Source: JAJDFU01 sp964641965
Lineage (GTDB): Bacteria > Bacteroidota > Bacteroidia > Chitinophagales > Saprospiraceae
Assembly (NCBI GenBank): GCA_964641965.1
Contig: CAZXLD010000001.1
Location: 158,129 to 222,128 of the forward strand
Direction of reading: 5' to 3'
Length of the DNA stretch: 64,000 nt
Positions 42,803 to 51,888 of this stretch are shown here, piece after piece. Position 1 is the first letter of the stretch. Each line of letters starts with the position of its first letter. The position numbers and the translations under genes were made by a program. The notes beneath the pieces were generated by a model that ran no database searches, was not told the DNA's origin, and saw only the letters and a program-made list of their open reading frames with translations.

Positions 42803-45412
42803 TTATCTTTCTCGCTCGCACAAAACGGTACCGTCTTCGGCCAGCTCAACCAGTAATTCTTTTTCGGTATTCGAATCGTCTAATTCCAGGTAAACCAGGT
42901 AGATATGATCACCATTTGGACGTTCTGCCTTTAGCAACTCTTCCACTTCGTAATCGTCGTCCTCAAATTGATCCAAGGTTTCCTGTACGGCTTCTGGAGC
43001 GTCGTCCTCATCAATTTCAACCACTATTTGAAGCAGTTCCCCTTCTAGTGTGTAGAACAGGTACAAGTCATCGTCGCCATTCGAGGATACCTCAATTTTG
43101 AATACCTGATCCATGTCGCAGGTAAAAGAAAGGTAAGCTTCAAATTCGGCTCCTGGATAGTTGGATTCGAGGTCGTCCAGTATGCTTTCAGGCAAGCTAT
43201 CCAGGGGAATTTCCATCTCGCCCCTTTCGTCGTCATCGTCATCTCCATCGTCATCGTCATCTCCATCGTCATCGTCATCTCCATCGTCATCTCCATCATC
43301 ATCTCCATCGTCTTTTTCATTTCCTGTGCCACGCTCACAGAGGATATTGCCGGTTTCGTCGAAAATTAGTTCAATGGCCTCATCGTCGTCTTCCAGAAGA
43401 ATAAGCCATTGTGTTGCTGCGTTTTGCTTTTCAACCTGGAAAACGGATTCGATTTCAAAATCGGCCTCGCTATTCGAAAGCAGTACATCCAAAGTATCTA
43501 TAATTGCTTGTGGTAAGTCTTCGTCATCCACCTCTTCACTGATCTGAATGACTTTCCCTTCCCGATCAAAGAAGACGTAGAACACCTGACCTGAATTAGG
43601 ATCGGACTCGATGCGAATAAGTAATCCTTGAGTACCATCGCATGCTTCATAGGGACATGCGGAAAGGTTATCTCCGTCGATGCCGAATTCTTGACGGAGG
43701 AACTCCTGTGCGAGTTCCGGAAGGTTCTTGATTCGGATACAATCGTCTTTTTTATCATCGTCATCTCCATCATCGTCGTCGTCATCATCGTCATCTCCAT
43801 CATCGTCCTCATCGTCCTCCTTTTTCTTATGGTCGTTGCCTAAAACAATTTTACAGATCAAATTTCCATTGGCGTCGATTACAACCAACATGTAAGGTTG
43901 ATCATCATCCGGGTCAACTTCTCCCCAGTATAGATCTTTACCCCTGACTTTAAAAAGATCATCATCTTCCACATCATAGCCTTCATTCTCCAGTCGCTCT
44001 ACAGTAGCCTTTACTGCTTCGGGCAGGTCATCTTCATCAGCCTCTAGTGCGAGGTCGATCAGATCGCCTTCAGGTGAGATAAAAGCGATGGCATCCTCCT
44101 CGTCTCCATTTTCGTCCTCGGCATCACCCCATACGAAAAAGCCCACAGTGCTGTCACAATCAGTTCCGGAAAAGGCGGGGTCATCTACATCGTCCAGGTA
44201 TTCCCGGATCGTTTCCTTGACTTCCTTTGGAAGTCGGTTGATTGGAATTCCATCTCGTTTGTCATCGTCCTCATTTTTGTCATCATCATCTTTATCGTCG
44301 TCCTCATCGTCATCTTTGTCGTCGTCTTTGCGTTTTGTTCTGTCTCTGCAAACCACATTACCTTCCGAATCGAACCAAAGCGTTAATAGGGTATCATCAT
44401 CGCATAGGGTTACTTGATATTCGGGTTGGTCGGCGTTGGCAACCTCAACCCTGTAAACCGCTTTAATTCGATAATCGTCCTTATCTTCGAGTACGTCACG
44501 GAGTCCTTCTTGAACTGCTTCAGGCAATTCAGAATCATCTATTTCAATCAAAGCTCTAACAAACGCTCCTTCCAAATCAAAGAAGAGTAACGGAATAGGT
44601 TGGGAACCGGTGCTGTCTTTTCCTTTGATTAAAAAGCCCTCCGTACTATCGCAAAGGATAGTCTGGCAACCTCCAAATTCGCTGCCGGGGTAATTTTGGG
44701 CCATATAATCCAACAATGCCTGCGGGAAACTATCTACCGGGGTGCATGATCTAAGCTTATCGTCCTCCTCCTCGTTGTCGTCATCATCTCTGTCCCGGCA
44801 ATATTTCCATTCATCCATTAGCCGGATAAACGGTTTCAAGAGATATTCACCATTGCCAAGTTCAACCAAGGATTTATGGGCATCGAAGTCTAGTAGAATA
44901 GCCATAAGCCCTGCCTCAGCATTCAAGTTGATGCAGGTTTTTATCTTAATGCCGGTGTTGCCCCCCGATGGAGTGCGGAGCCGGATGGTATCTCCATTGA
45001 CGACCACACTATTGTTCTCTCCCAATACGATTCGCACATTGGTAATGTAATCATAGGGAAGGCTGTCTATTTGAGCGATTAGTGTGTCCACACCATCCTG
45101 AAGGTCGAGCAGGTTATAGATTCCCTGGTTGGTATTGAGTGGAATCCATTCACAAGAATCGTCGTCGTCCTCCTTTTTGCAGGCTTTGATCTGTACTTCG
45201 AGGATTTCAACATTAACTGCGTCCAATTCGGTAGGCGAATCTGTTAGCCATACTTGAAAAGCCCCATTGGCTCTATCGTTATTCTCAAACAGAATACCCG
45301 AATCCTCTCCATCGGATCCATCGTCTTCCAGTTCGGAAAGTAGGTCTTTCTGACAGGCGGCCAGGGAAAAGCCCAAAAGGACCACCAAGAATAGTCTCCA
45401 TGCGTTTTTCAT
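42803..45412 (-). CDS. Acidic lipoprotein: DUF4382 plus four PepSY-like repeats
   Basis: An 869-residue protein, one of the most Asp-rich proteins in the window. A lipoprotein signal ends at Cys20 (FSLAAC). Residues about 48-205 are a DUF4382-like domain (ANGAFQVWLTDSPTELDAVNVEILEV). Four copies of a module of about 140 residues follow. Each begins with a helix (DSLPESILDDLESNYPG; NLPELAQEFLRQEFG; RLPKEVKETIREYL; DSFPQALLDYMAQNYPG), has one Cys-Asp element and ends with a GNILCERG-like strand. They look like PepSY-like (BLIP-type) units. The modules are joined by linkers made almost only of Asp, Gly, Glu and Lys. Likely calcium-binding and surface or periplasmic; function unknown. Confidence 0.8.
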   Translation of the reverse strand: MKNAWRLFLVVLLGFSLAACQKDLLSELEDDGSDGEDSGILFENNDRANGAFQVWLTDSPTELDAVNVEILEVQIKACKKEDDDDSCEWIPLNTNQGIYNLLDLQDGVDTLIAQIDSLPYDYITNVRIVLGENNSVVVNGDTIRLRTPSGGNTGIKIKTCINLNAEAGLMAILLDFDAHKSLVELGNGEYLLKPFIRLMDEWKYCRDRDDDDNEEEDDKLRSCTPVDSFPQALLDYMAQNYPGSEFGGCQTILCDSTEGFLIKGKDSTGSQPIPLLFFDLEGAFVRALIEIDDSELPEAVQEGLRDVLEDKDDYRIKAVYRVEVANADQPEYQVTLCDDDTLLTLWFDSEGNVVCRDRTKRKDDDKDDDEDDDKDDDDKNEDDDKRDGIPINRLPKEVKETIREYLDDVDDPAFSGTDCDSTVGFFVWGDAEDENGDEEDAIAFISPEGDLIDLALEADEDDLPEAVKATVERLENEGYDVEDDDLFKVRGKDLYWGEVDPDDDQPYMLVVIDANGNLICKIVLGNDHKKKEDDEDDDGDDDDDDDDDGDDDDKKDDCIRIKNLPELAQEFLRQEFGIDGDNLSACPYEACDGTQGLLIRIESDPNSGQVFYVFFDREGKVIQISEEVDDEDLPQAIIDTLDVLLSNSEADFEIESVFQVEKQNAATQWLILLEDDDEAIELIFDETGNILCERGTGNEKDDGDDDGDDDGDDDDDGDDDDDGDDDDDERGEMEIPLDSLPESILDDLESNYPGAEFEAYLSFTCDMDQVFKIEVSSNGDDDLYLFYTLEGELLQIVVEIDEDDAPEAVQETLDQFEDDDYEVEELLKAERPNGDHIYLVYLELDDSNTEKELLVELAEDGTVLCERER
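43231..43308. repeat. 18-bp and 12-bp tandem repeat encoding an Asp/Gly linker
   Basis: Three identical 18-bp units CGTCATCGTCATCTCCAT (43231-43284) are followed by two 12-bp variants (43285-43308). They encode, on the minus strand, the DGDDDD linker of the acidic lipoprotein. Similar but less regular GTC/ATC arrays lie near 43750-43815 and 44260-44330 in the same gene. Confidence 0.9.
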
Positions 45413-45461
45413 GTTAGGATTGATTATTAGGTAATGGATGGCGGGGGTTCCATTTTCCAGT

Positions 45462-46571
45462 TTATCTGCCTAGTAGAAATCGAATATTTTCTGTGCGTTT
45501 CTGTCCTACCACTCGTAAAAAATAATTTCCGGTAGGAAAGTCTTCTAGAGGAAGGTTAATTCTTTCAAATCCTGATATCGAATAGGTTGCCATTAGTTTA
45601 CCTTTTAGGTTCATAACTTCTGCTCGAAGCCAATTTTCTGTAGCCGGGAGTTCCAGCGTTAGATGTTGATAGGCAGGATTGGGGTAAATCCGTATTTCCT
45701 CTGGTTGATCTTGGTTTGAAGGTATGTTGGTAATGGAGTCTTCAAATGGGATTCGAACACGTTCCGGACGATTCCGCAAAGAAGCTATTTCCAAACCATC
45801 GTTGGTGATCAAGACATTTTCAATGCCAATCTCCAATTCTGTGATACCCACTGCGATATCTTCGATGACAATAAATATTTCACCAACATCCCCTCCCCCG
45901 GACAAAGGAATGGGCTCCGCTCGCAGAAAACCTACCGTTGTCCTTCCCGGGTCCGTATTGCTCCCTTTGCGGGTAAAGGTGATTAAGTCTTCATCGTCTC
46001 CGGACCAAGCATCCGAGGCTTCCAGGACAAAACTTTCTTCATCGATTATAGCCGGATCATATACCAGGTCGAAGGTCAGGCCCAGAAAATTTTCAACTCG
46101 TTGACCTGGGGTCCCCAATCGAATATTTAAATCCAATCCCTCTTTTGGGCGGATCGTATTTTGCCTAGCCCGAATCACTAATGGAATCCCTCTCTCTGAA
46201 TCTGTTTCTGAAAAGCGATTATTTCCAATTGGTGGTCGGGATTGGCCAAAGTTTTTTAAGACAACCTCCTCAAGGTCCTCCTCGTCGACCTCGCCATCGC
46301 CGTTGCAGTCGGCAAAAGCTAGGTCGATACTATCTATAAATGTTTCCTCCCAAGGAATGAATGGAGTAGCAGCCCACTCGATATTGGTGTTCAATCGCTC
46401 TGGACCATCTTCGGCACCGTTGGCCAGTGCCCAATAATGGGCGTCTTCTCCATTGACAATCCCGTTGTTGTTGATATCCCCCGGCCACAGGATATTTTGC
46501 GCTTGGAGGCTATGAATAGCCCCTAGCAATAAGAGTATACCAATACTCCGGCCAGCTACTGTATTGATCAT
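45462..46571 (-). CDS. T9SS-exported protein with dockerin-like EF hands and cohesin-like domain
   Basis: A 369-residue protein with signal peptide (MINTVAGRSIGILLLLGAIHSLQAQ). Two EF-hand-type calcium loops of dockerin type follow: DINNNGIVNGED (32-43) and DCNGDGEVDEED (88-99). Residues about 130-270 form a cohesin-like beta domain (VIRARQNTIRPKEGLDLNIRLG, GLTFDLVYDPAIID, VGFLRAEP). The C-terminus is a T9SS type A sorting domain (IRIYPNPAYQHLTLELP ... TGNYFLRVVGQK). It lies upstream of the acidic lipoprotein, 49 bp away on the same strand, and both look calcium-dependent. Confidence 0.82.
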   Translation of the reverse strand: MINTVAGRSIGILLLLGAIHSLQAQNILWPGDINNNGIVNGEDAHYWALANGAEDGPERLNTNIEWAATPFIPWEETFIDSIDLAFADCNGDGEVDEEDLEEVVLKNFGQSRPPIGNNRFSETDSERGIPLVIRARQNTIRPKEGLDLNIRLGTPGQRVENFLGLTFDLVYDPAIIDEESFVLEASDAWSGDDEDLITFTRKGSNTDPGRTTVGFLRAEPIPLSGGGDVGEIFIVIEDIAVGITELEIGIENVLITNDGLEIASLRNRPERVRIPFEDSITNIPSNQDQPEEIRIYPNPAYQHLTLELPATENWLRAEVMNLKGKLMATYSISGFERINLPLEDFPTGNYFLRVVGQKRTENIRFLLGR

Positions 46572-46772
46572 GGGATTATTATTTCATTCCTAAAATTAAG
46601 GGATGGGCAATGGGTTCTCAAAAACAAATAATTCACGTTTCCAGTCGTTTATCCTAATATCGAGGTGCGATGAAATTATTTTATTTGTTAAAAATGTTGA
46701 TAAACAAGGTTTTACAACTTATTTATTATTAAAAATTAAATTTGAGATCAATAATTTTCCAAAGAGTAGAGT

Positions 46773-48182
46773 ATGGGGTCTGATCAAAAACTGTTGTCTT
46801 TATTAAAAACGCTGGACTCCACTGAGCTAAAGCGTTTTTCCCTGTATCTCGAATCACCTTATTGGGTTAGATATGAGGGATTGCTGCCTCTATTACAGGC
46901 ATTTATACCGTTTCTTTTAGGAGAGCAGTCAACCCCTCCGGCAGAAGTGGAGCTGTACAAGCTTGTTTTTCCAGGACAACCATTTGACCGAAAACGCTTA
47001 AGTTATCCGCTTCATTATCTGGATCGGGAACTAGAACGTTTTTTGGGGTTGGAGTTTTATCAAAAACAGGGTTTTCAACAGCAGATTAATACATTGAAAG
47101 CCCTGTCGAACCGCAAACAAGAAAAGCATGTTCGGAGAAGCAGAACTCGTTTGGAAAAAGCCAGGTCGGAGTTTGCACAGCACCAAGAAACCTATTGGCA
47201 AGAGGAATTGGAGCTACAACTGTTGTCCGGACAGGAAGCTTTTCAAAATGGAGATATTGCAGGGTACCACAAATTCAACCAGCAGGCATCTGACTGTCTG
47301 GATGAACTGTACTTCTTGCGCCGGTTAAAATTCAGCTGCGAACGCCTTAACGATCAGCGAATTTTTTCCATTTCCTTTGATCATCCTTTTTCAGAGGAAG
47401 TGATTCGCTTTCTCAGTCGACGACCTGGTTTGCAGCCAATCACAGCCATGTATTTCCATATTTACCATACCCTGGTTGGAGAGAATGAAGATTTCCATTT
47501 TGATTCCTTGTTAAACTTGATCCAGGAGCATCAGCATAAGTTTGCCCAAACCGATATGCGGGAGGTTTATTTATTCGCGCTCAATTTTTGTATTCGAAAG
47601 TTTAGAGGCGGGCTTAAGGATTTTGCCGATAAGGCTTTATTCTTGTACCAGGAAGGGATAAGCTCAGGAATCCTCTTTGATGGTCTGTATTTATCTAGCC
47701 GGACCTTCACCAATGCGATAAAGCAGGCTTTGGTCTTGGGCAAATATGATTGGATTGAAAACTTCATTGACGAGTATGGGGAAAAGCTGGCTCCCAATAA
47801 TAGAAGAGATACCCTTTGTTACAACCTGGCCGACTACTATTATCATATTCAACAATACGATCAGGTGTTGGACCAGCTTAAGTTGCTTCGCTTTTCGGAT
47901 TTGCACTACCACTTGGGTTCCAGGGTCCTGTTACTGAAAACGTACTATCAGATGGATGCTATGGACTCCTTACTTTCCTTGTTGGCTTCTTTTTCAATTT
48001 ACCTGAGGCGAAAGAAAGAGCTTTCTCAAGGGTTGAAACGGACTTATTTGAACTTCTGTAAATTACTTCACAAGGTGCTAATACTGAGTCCTTCGGATCC
48101 TAAAGAAAGGATCAGAAAAGAAATCCAGGAAACGACGCCACTGGCAGAACGTGCCTGGTTAAATGAATTAGTAAGCTGCTGA
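46773..48182 (+). CDS. Hypothetical helical protein (lineage-specific)
   Basis: A 469-residue protein, no signal peptide, almost entirely alpha-helical by composition, with many Leu, Phe, Tyr and Gln residues. Repeating segments such as RLSYPLHYLDRELERFLGLEFYQKQGFQQQ and FADKALFLYQEGISSGILFDGLYLSSRTFTNAIKQAL suggest a helical-repeat fold. I do not recognise a family; Saprospiraceae genomes carry similar proteins of unknown role. The upstream 200 bp (46572-46772) is very AT-rich and could hold its promoter. No catalytic motif was found. Confidence 0.6.
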   Translation: MGSDQKLLSLLKTLDSTELKRFSLYLESPYWVRYEGLLPLLQAFIPFLLGEQSTPPAEVELYKLVFPGQPFDRKRLSYPLHYLDRELERFLGLEFYQKQGFQQQINTLKALSNRKQEKHVRRSRTRLEKARSEFAQHQETYWQEELELQLLSGQEAFQNGDIAGYHKFNQQASDCLDELYFLRRLKFSCERLNDQRIFSISFDHPFSEEVIRFLSRRPGLQPITAMYFHIYHTLVGENEDFHFDSLLNLIQEHQHKFAQTDMREVYLFALNFCIRKFRGGLKDFADKALFLYQEGISSGILFDGLYLSSRTFTNAIKQALVLGKYDWIENFIDEYGEKLAPNNRRDTLCYNLADYYYHIQQYDQVLDQLKLLRFSDLHYHLGSRVLLLKTYYQMDAMDSLLSLLASFSIYLRRKKELSQGLKRTYLNFCKLLHKVLILSPSDPKERIRKEIQETTPLAERAWLNELVSC

Positions 48183-48187
48183 AAGGC

Positions 48188-50329
48188 TCAGGAAAGTGCT
48201 TGATAGGCCAACCATGCCGAGCCGTATGCTAATACAGTCATAAAAAGAAACTGAATAACTGGCCATTTCCAGCTATGGGTTTCTTTTTTTACTACAGCAA
48301 GAGTACTCATGCACTGCATGGCAAACACATAAAACAACAATAGGGAAAGTGCAGTAGCTGTAGAATATACCTTCTCTCCGGTTTCAGGATGACGTTCCTG
48401 GGCCATTCGATCCCGAATGCGAAAGGAATCCTGATCCGATCCCAAGCTATATATGGTGGCCATGGTTCCAACAAAAACTTCACGGGCTGCAAAGGAAGTG
48501 ATTAATGCGATTCCGATTTTCCAATCGAAGCCTAAGGGGCGGATAGCAGGCTCAATAAAATGCCCAAGTTCTCCGGCAAAAGAAGCTTCAAGCCTTCTGG
48601 AAGCAATCAGATTTTGGGTAGCTGACTGGTCGAGTTGTTGCTCGTTGGCAATCTGTTGGGCTTCCACCTCAGCCTGTTGCATGGCATCTCCTGGCCCGAA
48701 ATAGGCAAGTAACCACAATATTACGGAGACAACCAAAATCACCTGGCCTGCCTCCAGGATGAATGTTTTGACCTTGCTCCACACAATTAGGAGTACGTTA
48801 GATATGGAAGGGCGGCGATAATTTGGCAATTCTAACATCAGGAAACTACGCCCTTTGTTTTTCAGGATAAGCTTAAATGCAAGTGCTGAAAACAGCGCAC
48901 CTGCAATCCCAAGCAAATATAATCCCATGAAGGCCAATCCCTGGAGGTTGAATATACCTCCTACGATTTTGGATGGAACGACAAATCCAATCAGTACCGT
49001 ATAAACTGGAATGCGTGCAGAGCAGCTGATTAAAGGCGTAACCATAATGGTAATGATCCGCTCTTTCCAGCTACTAATAGTGCGAGTGCTCATTATGGCT
49101 GGAATGGCGCAGGCTCCACCGGATATCAAAGCTACCACACTACGCCCATTGAGGCCAAACACTTGCATGATTCGATCGAACAGATAGGCCACCCTAGCCA
49201 TATATCCAACTTCTTCTAGGATAGAGATCAGGAAAAACAGAATTGCAATTTGGGGAATGAATACCATGATGCCTCCCAGCCCTGCCAGTACCCCATCCGT
49301 TAGCATGTCCGTGATAAAGCTTTCCGGTAATAGGTTTTTACCCTGTTTTCCTAACCAACCAAAAGCATTTTCAATCAATCCCATAGGGTATTCTGCCCAG
49401 GCGAAAATAGCTTGGAAGACTAACAACATAATGAGTCCAAAAAGGATAGGACCAATCAGTGGGTGAGTCAGGATCTGGTCAGCTCGTTGAGAGAAGCGGT
49501 TACCTGTTGCAGGGAATTGATTTTTTGGGGAATGGATAAAAGAAGAGAAGCGATCGAATCGCTCCAGAGTCTCATCGACTTGATAACGAAGCGATTCAAA
49601 GCCTGCCTCCTCCCCAATTACATGCAGTGATTTCCGTTCTTCTTCGGTCAGCTGTGGAAGCCAATCGTGATGATGAACAAGCAGTAAGGCCCGGTAGTCA
49701 TTATCCAGGTGAAGTTTTTTCTTAACCTGCGTGGCAATTTTTTGCTCCTTCTGATCGAAGACGTGGTAGCTCGGGTACTTATTAGGTAAGGCAGGTTGCG
49801 TTAGCTGCTGATACAGGGTCTCTTTCAGCTGTTCAAGGCCAAATCCTGTTCGGGCTGAGATTTTGACCACCGGTACATCGAAATTTTTGGATAGCTGCTT
49901 TGCTTTTAAGTGGAGGCCTTCTTTTTCAGCTTCATCCGTCATGTTCAGCGCTAATACCAAGGGTAAGCCCAGGTCTGATAGCTGGGTAAAGAGAAGTAGA
50001 TGGCGTTCCAGTTTAGTGCTATCAGCTACGTATAGGATCAGATCCGGAATAGCATTAGAACTTAATCCGATAAAGGTTTGGACGACAATGCGCTCGTCTT
50101 CAGCATTGGGGTATAGGCTGTAAGTGCCGGGAAAATCAACTAGCTCTGCGTTCAGTTGGTTGCCCAACCTGATAGACGCAGATTTTTTATCGACCGTAAC
50201 TCCTGGGAAATTGCCAACCTTTTGTTTCAGCCCGGTTAATTGGTTGAATAGGGAGGACTTCCCGCTGTTGGGGTTGCCAAGCAGCCCGATTCTCGGGGTC
50301 TTCGCTATAGGAGAAGCATCCAAATTCAT
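48188..50329 (-). CDS. feoB: Ferrous iron transporter B
   Basis: A 713-residue Fe2+ uptake protein of the inner membrane. The N-terminal G domain has GLLGNPNSGKSSLFNQLTG (G1), VDFPGTYSLYPNAEDERI (G3) and NMTDEAEKEG (G4). The membrane part (about residue 280 onward) contains the Gate blocks SILEEVGYMARVAYLFDRIM, ALISGGACAIPAIMSTRTI and MVTPLISCSARIPVY, and the late FVGTMATIYSLG. Its start overlaps the feoA stop by 4 bp (ATGA). FeoC is not present. It ends 6 bp from the convergent hypothetical gene. Confidence 0.96.
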   Translation of the reverse strand: MNLDASPIAKTPRIGLLGNPNSGKSSLFNQLTGLKQKVGNFPGVTVDKKSASIRLGNQLNAELVDFPGTYSLYPNAEDERIVVQTFIGLSSNAIPDLILYVADSTKLERHLLLFTQLSDLGLPLVLALNMTDEAEKEGLHLKAKQLSKNFDVPVVKISARTGFGLEQLKETLYQQLTQPALPNKYPSYHVFDQKEQKIATQVKKKLHLDNDYRALLLVHHHDWLPQLTEEERKSLHVIGEEAGFESLRYQVDETLERFDRFSSFIHSPKNQFPATGNRFSQRADQILTHPLIGPILFGLIMLLVFQAIFAWAEYPMGLIENAFGWLGKQGKNLLPESFITDMLTDGVLAGLGGIMVFIPQIAILFFLISILEEVGYMARVAYLFDRIMQVFGLNGRSVVALISGGACAIPAIMSTRTISSWKERIITIMVTPLISCSARIPVYTVLIGFVVPSKIVGGIFNLQGLAFMGLYLLGIAGALFSALAFKLILKNKGRSFLMLELPNYRRPSISNVLLIVWSKVKTFILEAGQVILVVSVILWLLAYFGPGDAMQQAEVEAQQIANEQQLDQSATQNLIASRRLEASFAGELGHFIEPAIRPLGFDWKIGIALITSFAAREVFVGTMATIYSLGSDQDSFRIRDRMAQERHPETGEKVYSTATALSLLLFYVFAMQCMSTLAVVKKETHSWKWPVIQFLFMTVLAYGSAWLAYQALS

Positions 50330-50598
50330 TTTTGGACAATAATAGCTGCCGCTTCTTGTTTGCGCAAGGCAAAGAAGCTGTTTTCTACTTGAACATAATA
50401 CGATCCGGAGAGGGGCAATTTGCGAATCAACCGAATGGAAGCCCCTGGGAGAATACCCATTGAAAGGAATTTTCCAGACAATATGGAGCTATTAAACCCG
50501 AAAATACGGGCTGTTTCACCAGGAAGTATCTGAATCAGTGCTTCTTTGGGTAGCGCATGGTGTATAGGTAGTGCTTCTCTAGTCAACGGTACTTTCAT
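50326..50598 (-). CDS. feoA: Ferrous iron transport protein A
   Basis: A 90-residue SH3-like FeoA protein. LPKEALIQILPGETARIFGFN and SMGILPGASIRLIRKLPLSGSYYVQVENSFFALRKQEAAAI follow the family plan. It is translationally coupled to feoB. Confidence 0.93.
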   Translation of the reverse strand: MKVPLTREALPIHHALPKEALIQILPGETARIFGFNSSILSGKFLSMGILPGASIRLIRKLPLSGSYYVQVENSFFALRKQEAAAIIVQK

Positions 50599-50651
50599 TC
50601 CATCAAGATAGGTTCAAACCTGGCCCAATCGGAGATGACTTTTATCACTCC

Positions 50652-50981
50652 TCAATTGAAAGGGAAGGGTTCCTCTTCTTCCTGCTCAACTGCTTGCATC
50701 ACTTTTCTGGAGTAAGCAGCTAGTATTTCGGCTTCTTTTTGATTGCGGCACCGTCTCAGGTGCAGGCGCCTAAAAGAAAAATTGCCAGGTTCTGGTTTTA
50801 CGATAAGATCGACGCTCCATTCTCCATTGGGAAGGGGATGGCAAACGGCTTGCGCCAGCCAAATATCAACACAAGCTGGTCGGTCGGAATCTAAATCCTC
50901 CAGACAACCATGGCGATCACAAATGCCGGAAGCTTCTACAAAGTCCGATAGTAATTTATGGTATGTTATTCCTTTTTGCAT
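50652..50981 (-). CDS. Small Cys-containing hypothetical protein next to feoAB
   Basis: A 109-residue protein of unknown family with no signal peptide. It has five Cys residues (GICDRHGCLED, RPACVDIW, QAVCHPL, LRRCRNQ) and an acidic C-terminus (EQEEEEPFPFN). It sits 53 bp upstream of feoA on the same strand and between feoAB and dps, both of which handle iron. A metal-related role is suggested by neighbourhood only. Confidence 0.55.
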   Translation of the reverse strand: MQKGITYHKLLSDFVEASGICDRHGCLEDLDSDRPACVDIWLAQAVCHPLPNGEWSVDLIVKPEPGNFSFRRLHLRRCRNQKEAEILAAYSRKVMQAVEQEEEEPFPFN

Positions 50982-51077
50982 GTAGTCTACAAATATAAGG
51001 AGTCTGAAGTTATTTAGACTGAATAAAAATAGATTTCTTTAAAAGAACGACAGGAAAAGGAAAAGAGTTGTGTAAAT

Positions 51078-51103
51078 AAAAAAAGGTGCCACCAAGGGCA
51101 CCC
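51078..51103 (-). terminator. Rho-independent terminator of dps
   Basis: On the minus strand the stem GGTGCC/GGCACC (loop CTTGGT) is followed by seven T. It lies 35 bp after the dps stop. Confidence 0.85.
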
Positions 51104-51137
51104 AATTAAAATAGTCGATTTATAGGCTTTATATGCC

Positions 51138-51647
51138 TTACTTTAAATGCGCTCGGAGCATCCAAGCCATTTTTTCGTGTCCTTGCATCATTCCGATCAG
51201 AAAATCCTGAGTACCGGCATCCTGGTATTTTTCAAAAACCTCTTCTTGGTCATTGCGCAGGATCTGGATCATGGTTTCATGATCATTGAGCAAGTTAGTC
51301 AGCATAGTTCTGTCGTCACCATTGACGTGGTCAGATTCCATCAATCTTGCCATTTTTTTGAAATCGTCTATCGATCCGGGGGCAAAAAATCCAAGGCTTC
51401 TGATCCGTTCTGCGGTGTCGTCGATATACTCCTCCAGGTCATCATATTGCTCCTCAAATAGTTCGTGGAGGGGTTGAAAATGCATACCGGTTACATTCCA
51501 GTGGTAATTGCGGGTCTTGATATAAAGTATATGTTGATCAGCCAACAATTGACTAAGAATACCGGCTATTTCCGTACGATTATCGGTTGTGATGCCGATA
51601 TCTGTTTGGGAAGAGTGGGTGAGGGTGTCATTTTTTTCTTGGGCCAT
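51138..51647 (-). CDS. dps: Dps family ferritin-like DNA-protecting protein
   Basis: A 169-residue protein. The ferroxidase-site block is plain: TRNYHWNVTGMHFQPLHELFEEQYDDLEEYIDDTAERIRSLG, holding the inter-subunit His and Asp/Glu ligands. Dps forms 12-mers that oxidise Fe2+ with hydrogen peroxide, store the iron and shield DNA. The N-terminal 25 residues are polar (EKNDTLTHSSQTDIG). It fits an iron-handling neighbourhood with feoA and feoB. It has its own terminator, so it is monocistronic. Confidence 0.94.
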   Translation of the reverse strand: MAQEKNDTLTHSSQTDIGITTDNRTEIAGILSQLLADQHILYIKTRNYHWNVTGMHFQPLHELFEEQYDDLEEYIDDTAERIRSLGFFAPGSIDDFKKMARLMESDHVNGDDRTMLTNLLNDHETMIQILRNDQEEVFEKYQDAGTQDFLIGMMQGHEKMAWMLRAHLK

Positions 51648-51761
51648 GAATAATGGTATTTGAGAATGAATTAATGTTTTTTAACGTACAAATAGGATAC
51701 AAAGTTTTTAGCAGATTTTCGGCTGTTTACCAGCTAATGAATTACGTCCATAAAATAGGAA

Positions 51762-51786
51762 AGCCCGTCCATATTTGAGACGGGCT
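51762..51786. terminator. Hairpin upstream of dps, downstream of rhodopsin
   Basis: An 8-bp perfect stem AGCCCGTC/GACGGGCT with a 9-nt loop. On the minus strand it is followed by TTCCTATTTTATGG. Probably a second stop behind the rhodopsin gene. Confidence 0.55.
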
Positions 51787-51842
51787 TCTGTATTATAATG
51801 TTTTAAACCTCTACCTTAACGGAGATTTACTAATGTGATTTT

Positions 51843-51874
51843 GGGCCGCTAAAACCCTCGGGCGATAGCGGCCC
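51843..51874 (-). terminator. GC-rich hairpin terminator after rhodopsin
   Basis: A perfect 9-bp stem GGGCCGCTA/TAGCGGCCC with a 14-nt loop begins 15 bp past the rhodopsin stop. On the minus strand it is followed by AAAATCAC, so the T-run is weak, but on the plus strand TTTCTTATT follows. Confidence 0.6.
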
Positions 51875-51888
51875 TTTCTTATTAAGTG

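Noticed and set aside
43231..43308. Tandem repeats considered as a CRISPR array
   Set aside because: Units are adjacent without spacers and are in frame within a coding sequence.
43161..43547. Serine-rich frame (runs of Ser and Pro) on the plus strand
   Set aside because: It is the complement of the Asp-rich repeats of the acidic lipoprotein; GAT/GAC codons read as ATC/GTC and TCA/TCG on the other strand.
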